DNA of 5,366 bases, taken from contig DJIP01000230.1 in the NCBI GenBank assembly GCA_002433675.1, forward strand, positions 1-5,366, written 5' to 3'. This DNA is from Halomonas halophila. Lineage in GTDB: Bacteria; Pseudomonadota; Gammaproteobacteria; Pseudomonadales; Halomonadaceae. The translations under genes and the position numbers were made by a program. The notes under the pieces are model-generated. The model was given only the letters and a program-made list of their open reading frames with translations. It did no database searches and was not told the origin of the DNA. Below, one piece after another: positions 1 through 4,928 of the stretch (positions are counted from its first letter, which is position 1; each line of letters opens with the position of its first letter).

Positions 1-156
1 GGGCTGGCCGAGACCGAGGTAGCCATTCCTGGCCTCGACGCCATCATGCACGGGCTGGTGCCAATGCTGGGGAACGGCCTGTTCGGCCTGGCTGTGGGCG
101 CTGCCCTGGTCGCCGTCTGGACCGGCGTCCAGCGGCTTCGGGGCAAGGGGCACTGA
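1..156 (+). CDS. DUF808/YedI-family inner-membrane protein, C-terminal end (partial)
   Basis: Frame 1 is open from the window edge to a TGA at 154-156 and gives the last 51 residues of a protein whose start lies outside the window. The segment has a short polar stretch, then a Gly/Leu/Ala/Val-rich membrane helix (about residues 20-41 of the fragment, including GLFGLAVGAALVAV), and ends in a basic tail, QRLRGKGH. This matches my recollection of the C-terminus of E. coli YedI (DUF808), which also ends in a Gly-rich helix followed by a basic RGxxH tail. DUF808 proteins are multi-pass inner-membrane proteins of unknown function. The family call rests on about 50 residues, so another membrane protein with a similar tail is possible. 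The gene ends upstream of a strong bidirectional terminator. Confidence 0.6.
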   Translation, partial: GLAETEVAIPGLDAIMHGLVPMLGNGLFGLAVGAALVAVWTGVQRLRGKGH

Positions 157-258
157 ATGCCAACGCCCTTCGACGATGCACATGATGTACCCGACGAAGA
201 AAGCGTGTTCCTGGTATCAAGCAAAAAGGGCGACCCTCGGGTCGCCCTTTTTAGGTGA
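157..258 (+). CDS. doubtful 33-residue ORF directly after the DUF808 gene
   Basis: An ATG follows the DUF808 stop codon directly (TGAATG). It has a good Shine-Dalgarno-like AAGGGG at 145-150, six bases upstream. The ORF runs to a TGA at 256-258. The predicted peptide begins with an acidic stretch (MPTPFDDAHDVPDEE), followed by a short hydrophobic segment. Its last third is simply the translation of the terminator hairpin at 223-252 (KKGDPRVALF), a pattern common in chance ORFs. I recognise no family. The ribosome-binding site favours a real small gene and the terminator overlap argues against it; I lean towards no gene. Confidence 0.2.
   Translation: MPTPFDDAHDVPDEESVFLVSSKKGDPRVALFR
223..252. 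terminator. bidirectional Rho-independent terminator
   Basis: A perfect hairpin GGGCGACC-CTCG-GGTCGCCC (228-235 and 240-247, extendable by one pair) is flanked by AAAAA at 223-227 and TTTTT at 248-252. It therefore has a T tract in either direction. It lies between convergent genes, 66 bases after the plus-strand DUF808 gene and about 50 bases after the minus-strand PepSY gene, and probably ends both transcripts. Confidence 0.93.
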
Positions 259-302
259 TGGCCGATGGCCCTTACTTGTCTTTGCTGATGGTCCGTTGAG
301 GC

Positions 303-1676
303 CTAGCCGGTGGCGCTACGGCGTGCCGCGACCAGGGTGCGTAGTGCGTCCACCGTCAGGAACACGATCAGGCTTACCCCCATCACCGGCATCGCCAGCC
401 CCAGCAGCAGGGCCACCAGAGAGATGAGCGCCAGCACCGATAGTGGCAATTCCAGCAGTGCCTGCCACAGCGTCTGGCTGTCGCGGTTCAGGGCGCGGCG
501 GCGCCACCACATGGCGTAGCCCCAGCCCACCATGGTCATGATGCCGATGCCCAGCGTGGCCAGCAGCAGTTGATTGGGCAGACCGAACAGGATGCCCATA
601 TGGCCGTCGATGCCCCAGCGGGTGAGCTTGGCGGCAGGCGGGTAGTCGCTGAAGCGCACCTGATCCAGCACCTGGAAGCTTTGCGGATGGATGGCCACCT
701 CGTCCACCTGGGACGGCCAGCTACGGTCGATCTCGCGCACCTTCCAGGCCTGATTGTCGCTGGGTACCAGCAACTCGATCTTGCCGGCGTCGAGGCCTGC
801 TGCTCGGGCCTGCCGTTCGACCGCGTCGAAGGCCTCAAGTGACCCTGGCGCGCTTGGAAGAGCGTCGGCCATGGCGTGCTCGGCGTGGGCATCGAAGGCG
901 GCGTCGTGCGCCTCAAGCGACTGGGACACCCGCGGCGTCCCCCAGCCTGCGGCCTTGAGCATGGTGAAAAAGTTGTCGCCGGCGTACTTCGACCAGGTCA
1001 TGCCGGTGGCCGACAGGGCCAGCAGGCCAACCAGCAGGAAAAGCCCCAGCAGGCTGTGGCGCCGGCGGGTGCGCAAGCGACGGGCGGTGCGGGTTTGCTT
1101 GCCGGGCTCTACCCGGGGCGAGGGAGTGACCGCCCAGATGGCCAGTCCACCCAGGGCGGCGAGCCACATCCATGAGGCGGCCAGCTCGCTGTAGAGGCGG
1201 CCCGGGTCGCCCTGCATCAGGCTGCGGTGGATCTGGTCGATGATCCGGCGTAGCGGCAGCACCCCGCTGGTGCCGTAGACGGTCATGTCGCCCCGGATCT
1301 CGAGACTTTGCGGGTCGACGAAGATCGCTCGGTGCTCGCCGGCGCCAAGGCTTGGCTCTGCGAACATCACCCGGGTGGTGGCGCCGGGTTCGGGGGCCGG
1401 GCGCACGGCGCTGGGCAGGGCGGAATCATCAAGGTAGTCCTGGGCCGCCGCGATCTGGCGCGACAACGGCTGGGCCGAGGTCTCGGAAGCGTTGTCCGAA
1501 GCGGTGGTCAGGGCGTCCCGGTACATTGCCTGTTCCAGTGCCGGGGTCAGTGCGTAGAGCGTGCCGGTAAGGGCGGCGAAGAAGATGAAGGGGCCAACCA
1601 GCAGGCCGATATAGAAGTGCAGTCGTATCACCAGCGTCTTCAGCGCTGGTGTGACGGGTTTCGAGTGCGTCGTCAT
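303..1676 (-). CDS. PepSY-associated transmembrane protein, putative metal-uptake related
   Basis: This 457-residue protein belongs to the PepSY_TM group (iron-regulated membrane protein, PiuB-like). Predicted helices are at about 21-44, 166-184, 207-228, 364-391 and 410-446 (probably two spans). The basic N-terminus and the Arg-rich loop at 194-206 should be cytoplasmic, placing two PepSY-like regions (about 45-165 and 229-363) in the periplasm. Family-typical histidines near helix ends are visible: H20 (RLHFYIG), H150 (QIHRSL), H207 (RRHSLLG) and H359 (DGHMG). The second periplasmic loop also carries H257, H264 and H267. Family members are often found with TonB-dependent siderophore or copper receptors, and some are thought to act in reduction or release of metal in the periplasm; which metal is used here is not shown. 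It follows the DUF2946 gene by 75 bases on the same strand, so the two are probably co-transcribed. Its own Shine-Dalgarno (CGAGAAC) is weak and lies within a possible hairpin. Length is normal and no frameshift is seen. Confidence 0.88.
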   Translation of the reverse strand: MTTHSKPVTPALKTLVIRLHFYIGLLVGPFIFFAALTGTLYALTPALEQAMYRDALTTASDNASETSAQPLSRQIAAAQDYLDDSALPSAVRPAPEPGATTRVMFAEPSLGAGEHRAIFVDPQSLEIRGDMTVYGTSGVLPLRRIIDQIHRSLMQGDPGRLYSELAASWMWLAALGGLAIWAVTPSPRVEPGKQTRTARRLRTRRRHSLLGLFLLVGLLALSATGMTWSKYAGDNFFTMLKAAGWGTPRVSQSLEAHDAAFDAHAEHAMADALPSAPGSLEAFDAVERQARAAGLDAGKIELLVPSDNQAWKVREIDRSWPSQVDEVAIHPQSFQVLDQVRFSDYPPAAKLTRWGIDGHMGILFGLPNQLLLATLGIGIMTMVGWGYAMWWRRRALNRDSQTLWQALLELPLSVLALISLVALLLGLAMPVMGVSLIVFLTVDALRTLVAARRSATG

Positions 1677-1677
1677 G

Positions 1678-1764
1678 GTCGTTCTCGTGTGGATTCGGTG
1701 GTGCCGACGGCGATACCGTTCGGTGGCTCTGGAGGCGATGGCCTCAAAGGATCACGAGAATGAC
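1678..1764 (-). promoter_or_regulatory. possible translational-coupling hairpin between DUF2946 and PepSY genes
   Basis: On the minus-strand transcript, GUCAUUCUCGUG (1764 down to 1753) can pair with CACGAGAACGAC (1689 down to 1678) at 11 of 12 positions, eight of them contiguous, with a 63-base loop. The first arm covers the last codons and two bases of the stop codon of the DUF2946 gene. The second arm covers the region just before the PepSY ATG, including the weak Shine-Dalgarno. A ribosome finishing the first gene would open the structure and expose the second start. The loop also holds a small GAGGC-CATC-GCCTC hairpin (1745-1732). The pairing is read from the sequence; its function is inferred. 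Confidence 0.4.
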
Positions 1765-2321
1765 GCGGGAGGGGCGCGGGGAGTCGGACGCTGGAAGCGC
1801 CCGCTGGCAACGGGGGGAATGCCGGCAGCACGTCGGGCCGGCGGGGCGCGCGGCGCCTGGCTTGTCAGCACCAGCAGCAGCAGGGCCAGCCAGGGCACCT
1901 GGGCAAACAGCACGCAGTAGCCACAGGCGGCCAGGTGATGATGTCCGGCGTCACCGATCGTCACCTTTTCGGGAGGCTCGGGCGTGCCGTGTCGCTCGAC
2001 TTCACCGATCGACCCCTCGGCGGGTGACTCGGGCCTGCTGTGCTTCCCTACCTCCAAGGCGCTCGGCATGTGATCATGGTGGGCGTGGCCTTGAAGTGAT
2101 CCTTGATCCGGCCCTGGAGCAGGTCCTGGAGAATGGCCTTGATGGTGGCCATGCCCCTGGTGATGTTGTCGTCCGGCCTCGCCGTCGTGCCCCATCGCCA
2201 GGCGCTGAACCTGACTGATCAGCGGGCCAACGAACAGCATCAGCATGGCCAGCACCGCCAGCAGGCAGACCCGGCGCTGCCGGAGGGAGCTGGGGCTCAG
2301 GAGACGAGCGGCTGACGGCAT
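1752..2321 (-). CDS. His-rich DUF2946-type membrane protein, putative metal binding
   Basis: This 189-residue protein has a hydrophobic segment at about 18-37 (signal peptide or anchor). A His-rich region follows at 45-84, with 11 histidines in clusters such as HHQGHGHHQGH and HAHHDH. Next comes a 17-residue tandem duplication (91-124), then HHH at 127-129 followed by AACGYC (C133, C136), a hydrophobic segment at about 136-154, and a Pro/Arg/Ala-rich tail. The H-x-AACGYC motif before a hydrophobic stretch and a tail with APP is characteristic of DUF2946, a family of unknown function often near copper genes. The 16 histidines and the CxxC suggest binding of copper or a similar metal at the membrane or in the periplasm. 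I chose the ATG at 2321 because AAGG lies 11 bases upstream of it. A GTG at 2330 would add three residues but sits only two bases from that site. It is the first gene of a two-gene unit with the PepSY protein. Confidence 0.8.
   Translation of the reverse strand: MPSAARLLSPSSLRQRRVCLLAVLAMLMLFVGPLISQVQRLAMGHDGEAGRQHHQGHGHHQGHSPGPAPGPDQGSLQGHAHHDHMPSALEVGKHSRPESPAEGSIGEVERHGTPEPPEKVTIGDAGHHHLAACGYCVLFAQVPWLALLLLVLTSQAPRAPPARRAAGIPPVASGRFQRPTPRAPPASFS
1951..2052 (-). repeat. 51-bp tandem duplication inside the DUF2946 gene
   Basis: Two adjacent 51-bp units (1951-2001 and 2002-2052) both begin with TCACCGATCG on the plus strand and share the block CTCGGGC; about 36 of the first 50 positions match. 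They encode two 17-residue units, V91-E107 and V108-D124, with the shared pattern V-x-(K/R)-H-x-x-P-E-x-P-x-x-x-(S/T)-I-G-(E/D). The unit is a whole number of codons, so duplication kept the reading frame. The divergence indicates an old event. Confidence 0.75.
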
Positions 2322-2341
2322 CAACGACACAACCTTGGCGA

Positions 2342-2370
2342 TCGGGAATATGCGGACGGGCCACTATAAT
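2342..2370 (+). promoter_or_regulatory. candidate promoter for the AFG1/ZapE-like gene
   Basis: A perfect sigma-70 type -10 hexamer, TATAAT, is at 2365-2370. No good -35 lies 16-18 bases upstream (2342-2347 reads TCGGGA), and TTGGCG at 2335-2340 is too far away, so an activator or a weak promoter is possible. The start point would be near 2377, giving a leader of about 97 bases. The hexamer overlaps the possible -35 of the divergent minus-strand promoter. Confidence 0.4.
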
Positions 2371-2374
2371 TCAG
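2347..2374 (-). promoter_or_regulatory. weak candidate promoter for the DUF2946-PepSY unit
   Basis: Read on the minus strand, CTGAAT (2374-2369) and CATATT (2352-2347) are separated by 16 bases. Transcription would begin near 2340, leaving a leader of about 20 bases that contains the AAGG before the ATG at 2321. Neither hexamer is close to consensus. I saw no convincing Fur or CueR-type operator here. Confidence 0.22.
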
Positions 2375-2473
2375 CGCCTGGCGTTTGCCCATGGCGGCTG
2401 CATGTTCTTCTGAGGGATCCGCGCCGACCGCAATGGGGCACACAGGACAGCACCACCAGCCAGAGAGCTTTCA

Positions 2474-3784
2474 ATGGATGACTGCTTCGAAGAAGCTGAC
2501 GGGATCGATGAAGGGATCGATGAAGGGATCGATGGGCGCCAGGATTCGCGTCCTGCGTCGGACGGGAAGGCGCCGCCGCTTGGCTCCCACGTGCCGGATC
2601 AGCCGCCGCTTCCGACACCATTTCAGCCGCTATCGCTGCGCTACCAAGCGTTGCTGGCGGGTGGTCATCTGGTCGCCGATGCCGCCCAGATCCGGGCGGT
2701 CGAGGCACTGGACTCTCTGCAGCGGGAACTCGCTGGCGGTGGGGCGAGTCGTGGCCTGTACCTGTGGGGGCCGGTGGGGCGTGGCAAGACCTGGTTGATG
2801 GACCTGTTCGTCGAATACTGCCCGGTGCCGGTGCGTCGTTGGCATTTTCATCATTTCATGCGCTGGGTGCACCGGCGTCAGTTTTACTGGCGCGGTCAGC
2901 CCGATCCGCTTGCCAGGCTCGCCGAGGAGCTTTCCGCCGAGGTTGCGGTGCTGTGTCTTGATGAGGTCTTCGTCGAGGACATCGCCGACGCCATGCTGCT
3001 GGGCGGGCTGATGCAGCACCTGTTTGCCCGACGCCTGACGCTGGTGGCCACCTCGAACCAGCCGCCGGCCGAGCTCTATCGCGATGGCTTCAATCGCGAG
3101 CGTTTCCTGCCAGCCATCGCCGCGATGCAGGCCCACCTTCAGGTGCTCAAACTGGATGGCGGTCAGGATCATCGCCGCCATCCCGGCGATGTTTACCAGC
3201 GCTACTTTGTGCGTGGGGCCGGCGAACCCGGCATCCTTGGCGAGCAGTTTGCTCAGCTGAGCAGCAGGGCGGCGACGCCCAAAACGCTGGAGCTTGGTGG
3301 TCGCAAGCTGGAGGCTAGAGGCCTCGAAGGACGGGTACTGTGGTGCGACTTCGCTGCCCTGTGCGAGGCGCCGCTGGCGGCGCTCGACTTCATCGCCCTG
3401 TGTGACCGCTTCGATACGCTGTTGCTGGGGGAGGTACCGTGTCTGGCTTCCAGGTCTGACGAGGATGACAGCGGCGCCGGTGCCACGCCGGATCGGCAAC
3501 CGGGCGCCCCGCGTCCCATCGCTCGTGGCACCGAGGATGCCAGCGAGCGTGTGGTCGCCGGTGATCGCGTACTGCCGCCGCTTGGGGCCAGAGACGATAG
3601 CGTGCGTCGCTTTATTGCTTTGGTCGATGAGTGCTACGACCGCCGGGTGCCGCTAGTGATCGAGGCCGCGGTGGCGATGGATGAGCTCTATCCCGATGGC
3701 TATCTGGCGTTTGCCTTCCGGCGCACCTTGAGTCGGCTTGGTGAAATGCAGTTGGCGCGCTTCGGGCAGCGCCGGTTGCCCTGA
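2474..3784 (+). CDS. AFG1/ZapE-family P-loop ATPase with N-terminal extension and internal insertion
   Basis: This 436-residue protein is a member of the AFG1-like ATPase family, which includes bacterial ZapE (an FtsZ-associated division protein) and mitochondrial Afg1. The family core starts near residue 53 (LSLRYQALL). Visible motifs are Walker A GPVGRGKT (99-106) followed by MDLF, the family segment WHFHHFMRWVH (123-133), Walker B VLCLDEVFVEDIADAML (159-175, D163 and E164), a sensor-like VATSN (191-195), and LYRDGFNRERFLPAI (201-215). The C-terminus has RRFIALVDECYDRRV (378-392) and RRTLSRLGEMQ (416-426). It is longer than E. coli ZapE (about 375 residues) because of an acidic N-terminal extension with GIDE repeats and a low-complexity insertion at about 324-372. 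The ATG at 2474 is supported by AGAGAG six bases upstream; a GTG at 2591 lacks a ribosome-binding site. The gene is divergent from the metal unit. A role in division or envelope stress is inferred from the family, and this copy may be a divergent paralogue. Confidence 0.9.
   Translation: MDDCFEEADGIDEGIDEGIDGRQDSRPASDGKAPPLGSHVPDQPPLPTPFQPLSLRYQALLAGGHLVADAAQIRAVEALDSLQRELAGGGASRGLYLWGPVGRGKTWLMDLFVEYCPVPVRRWHFHHFMRWVHRRQFYWRGQPDPLARLAEELSAEVAVLCLDEVFVEDIADAMLLGGLMQHLFARRLTLVATSNQPPAELYRDGFNRERFLPAIAAMQAHLQVLKLDGGQDHRRHPGDVYQRYFVRGAGEPGILGEQFAQLSSRAATPKTLELGGRKLEARGLEGRVLWCDFAALCEAPLAALDFIALCDRFDTLLLGEVPCLASRSDEDDSGAGATPDRQPGAPRPIARGTEDASERVVAGDRVLPPLGARDDSVRRFIALVDECYDRRVPLVIEAAVAMDELYPDGYLAFAFRRTLSRLGEMQLARFGQRRLP
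2501..2534 (+). repeat. 12-bp tandem repeat in the 5' end of the AFG1/ZapE gene
   Basis: The unit GGGATCGATGAA occurs twice exactly (2501-2512 and 2513-2524) and a third time in part (GGGATCGATG, 2525-2534). It encodes the run GIDEGIDEGIDG (residues 10-21). Twelve bases equal four codons, so slippage would change the length of the extension without a frameshift. Confidence 0.92.
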
Positions 3785-3834
3785 TACTCGCGGTACCAGC
3801 CTGGGCGAAGCCGCAACCGGCAAGCGCTGGCGAA
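3761..3834 (+). repeat. imperfect inverted repeat spanning the end of the AFG1/ZapE gene
   Basis: The arm at 3761-3779 ends in GCCGGTTGC, and the arm at 3813-3834 starts with the exact complement GCAACCGGC. Beyond these nine pairs, CAGCGC and GCGCTG plus TTCG and CGAA also match after a three-base bulge. The RNA could fold across the stop codon with a loop of about 33 bases. There is no T tract after it, so it is not a standard intrinsic terminator. It may be an mRNA 3'-end structure or chance. Confidence 0.4.
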
Positions 3835-3894
3835 AAGTACCGACAAGGACAATAACGGCCACAACTGAACGGCAATAAACGGAATTGGACGGGA

Positions 3895-4389
3895 ATGGAC
3901 GAAAATCAACAGATGAACGGGATCACCATCGAGCGCTTGAGCGCCGCTTCGCCACACCTCGATCAGGTCGCCGGCTGGACCTTTGACGCCTGGGGACACC
4001 AGCATCCGGAGGCCGACATCGCCGGTTGGCGCCAGGCGGTGGCACAGATGTGCGGGCCCGCCGGGGTGCCCTCGGTGTTCGTGGCCGTGAAGGAGGGACA
4101 GGCCCTGGGCACGGCGAGCCTGTCGCCAGATGACATGAGCATTCGCCGGGAACTGTCGCCGTGGCTCGCCTCGGTCTACGTGCCGCCCGAGCAGCGCGGT
4201 CAGGGGCTCGCCTCCGCGCTGGTACGGCGGGTGGAGCGGGAGGCCCGCGACCACGGCATCGAGTGGCTTCACCTCTACACGCCGGATCAGCAGTCGCTGT
4301 ACCGCCGGCTGGGTTGGGAGGAGCTCGAGGTGCTCGACTATCTGGGCGAGCGGGTCACCATCATGCGGCGTCGGTTGATCGTCGGGTGA
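3895..4389 (+). CDS. GNAT-family N-acetyltransferase
   Basis: This 164-residue protein has the size and fold pattern of a single-domain GNAT acetyltransferase, which transfers an acetyl group from acetyl-CoA to an amine. A beta strand with VFVAVKEGQALGTASL (61-76) precedes the acetyl-CoA binding motif A, SVYVPPEQRGQGLASALV (93-110), whose Q/R-x-x-G-x-G/A core is Q100-R101-G102-Q103-G104-L105-A106. Motif B follows as WLHLYTPDQQSLYRRLGWEE (124-143), where Y136 is the usual position of the catalytic or stabilising tyrosine. The substrate cannot be told from sequence. It begins 110 bases after the AFG1/ZapE gene. I chose the ATG at 3895, preceded by a GGACGGGA stretch; an ATG at 3913 is an alternative that would remove six polar residues outside the domain. 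No clear promoter is visible in the gap, so read-through from the upstream gene is possible. A terminator follows directly. Confidence 0.9.
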   Translation: MDENQQMNGITIERLSAASPHLDQVAGWTFDAWGHQHPEADIAGWRQAVAQMCGPAGVPSVFVAVKEGQALGTASLSPDDMSIRRELSPWLASVYVPPEQRGQGLASALVRRVEREARDHGIEWLHLYTPDQQSLYRRLGWEELEVLDYLGERVTIMRRRLIVG

Positions 4390-4405
4390 TGTCGAAGTGG
4401 CAGCC

Positions 4406-4431
4406 GGACTGTGCTAAAACAGTCTTCTTTT
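4406..4431 (+). terminator. Rho-independent terminator after the GNAT gene
   Basis: The hairpin GACTGT-GCTAAA-ACAGTC (4407-4412 and 4419-4424), extendable by one G-T pair, is followed by TTCTTTT (4425-4431). It lies 17 bases after the GNAT stop codon. The stem is short but the T-rich tail is well placed. Confidence 0.7.
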
Positions 4432-4457
4432 GAATCTATTTTACTGAAAAATATAAG
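4430..4457 (+). promoter_or_regulatory. candidate sigma-70 promoter for the CsbD-like gene
   Basis: TTGAAT (4430-4435) and TATAAG (4452-4457) are separated by 16 bases in an AT-rich block (about 4413-4467) that stands out from the GC-rich surroundings. The -35 starts at the end of the upstream terminator's T tract. Transcription would start near 4464 and give a leader of about 105 bases that includes the paired palindromes. CsbD proteins are usually stress-induced, so another promoter closer to the gene may exist, but I could not identify one. Confidence 0.45.
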
Positions 4458-4482
4458 AAAATTATTGGTGGTTGGCGAGTTG

Positions 4483-4513
4483 GGCTAGCCGCTGGGTTTG
4501 CCGCAGGCTAGCC
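4483..4513. repeat. two copies of the 8-bp palindrome GGCTAGCC
   Basis: GGCTAGCC occurs at 4483-4490 and again at 4506-4513, 23 bp from start to start (just over two helical turns). Because each copy is self-complementary, they can be read as direct repeats, as two dyad operator sites, or as the two arms of a stem with a 15-base loop in the csbD leader. They lie between the candidate promoter and the gene. Confidence 0.6.
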
Positions 4514-4569
4514 TTCGTCAGGAGTATGCCATCTACCTTTTTGCGATCGACTGACGCGGAGAACATGCC

Positions 4570-4773
4570 ATGGACAAGCACACCATCGAAGGCAAGTGGA
4601 AGGAACTGAGCGGTGCCGCCAAGGAAAAGTGGGGGGAGCTCACCGACGACGAGATTCAACAGGCCGAAGGCAACAAGGAAAAGCTGATCGGCATCATCCA
4701 GCAGAAGTTTGGCCTGGCCAGAGAAGAGGTGGAGAAGGAGTTCGACAAGCTCAAGGGTCGGCTCGATCAGTAG
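4570..4773 (+). CDS. CsbD/YjbJ-family small stress protein
   Basis: This 67-residue, highly charged, soluble protein has no cysteine and no membrane segment. It matches the CsbD-like family, whose E. coli member YjbJ has 69 residues. Visible family features are the N-terminal EGKWKELSGAAKEKWGELTDDE (7-28), the central EGNKEKLIGIIQQKFG (33-48), and an acidic/basic helical C-terminus (EEVEKEFDKLKGRL). CsbD in Bacillus and YjbJ in enterics are general-stress proteins of unknown biochemical role. The start at 4570 is supported by GGAG at 4558-4561, eight bases upstream; the ATG at 4565 is in another frame and soon ends. The gene stands alone between two terminators, which fits an independently controlled stress gene. 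Confidence 0.93.
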   Translation: MDKHTIEGKWKELSGAAKEKWGELTDDEIQQAEGNKEKLIGIIQQKFGLAREEVEKEFDKLKGRLDQ

Positions 4774-4827
4774 CGGCGAGAGCCGCAGGGTCTGTCACCC
4801 GAGCGGGCAGGCAGCGTTCTATACCGG

Positions 4828-4856
4828 CGGGGAGTCATCGTGACTCCCCGTTGTTC
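4828..4856 (+). terminator. Rho-independent terminator after the CsbD-like gene
   Basis: A perfect 10-bp stem, CGGGGAGTCA (4828-4837) and TGACTCCCCG (4841-4850), with a TCG loop is followed by TTGTTCGTT. The T tract is interrupted but the stem is strong. It lies about 55 bases after the csbD-like stop. No T tract exists for the minus strand, although the hairpin might still slow transcription from the convergent LacI gene. Confidence 0.8.
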
Positions 4857-4928
4857 GTTGTGGGTCAGGAGAGGAAGCCAGACGAGCCCGCAGGTTCGCT
4901 CGGGCGCTGCGTGATGCTGGTGCTCACG

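Noticed and set aside
754..1194. Plus-strand open frames of 90-146 codons across the PepSY gene
   Set aside because: They are antisense to a well-supported membrane protein, have no recognisable motifs and no neighbouring signals.
1760..2218. Plus-strand 152-codon open frame across the DUF2946 gene
   Set aside because: Arg/Ala/Pro-rich composition typical of a shadow frame; the opposite strand carries the H-rich and CGYC features of a real family.
2322..2473. Fur, CueR or Zur operator controlling the metal unit
   Set aside because: I found no palindrome close to these known sites in the divergent region; a motif scan would be needed to detect a weak one.
2630..3499. A 289-codon open frame on the minus strand inside the AFG1/ZapE gene
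   Set aside because: It lies wholly antisense to a gene with clear ATPase motifs; its protein resembles no family and such mirror frames are common in GC-rich DNA.
4161..4433. Open frame overlapping the GNAT gene in another frame on the same strand
   Set aside because: It is low in complexity and runs through the GNAT terminator; the GNAT frame has the acetyl-CoA motif.
4498..4530. TTGCCG and TATGCC as a second promoter close to the CsbD-like gene
   Set aside because: The spacing is 21 bases and the -10 match is poor.
4886..4905. GCCCG/CGGGC hairpin as a terminator for the LacI gene
   Set aside because: The stem has only five pairs with a ten-base loop, and the following minus-strand sequence has no continuous T tract.
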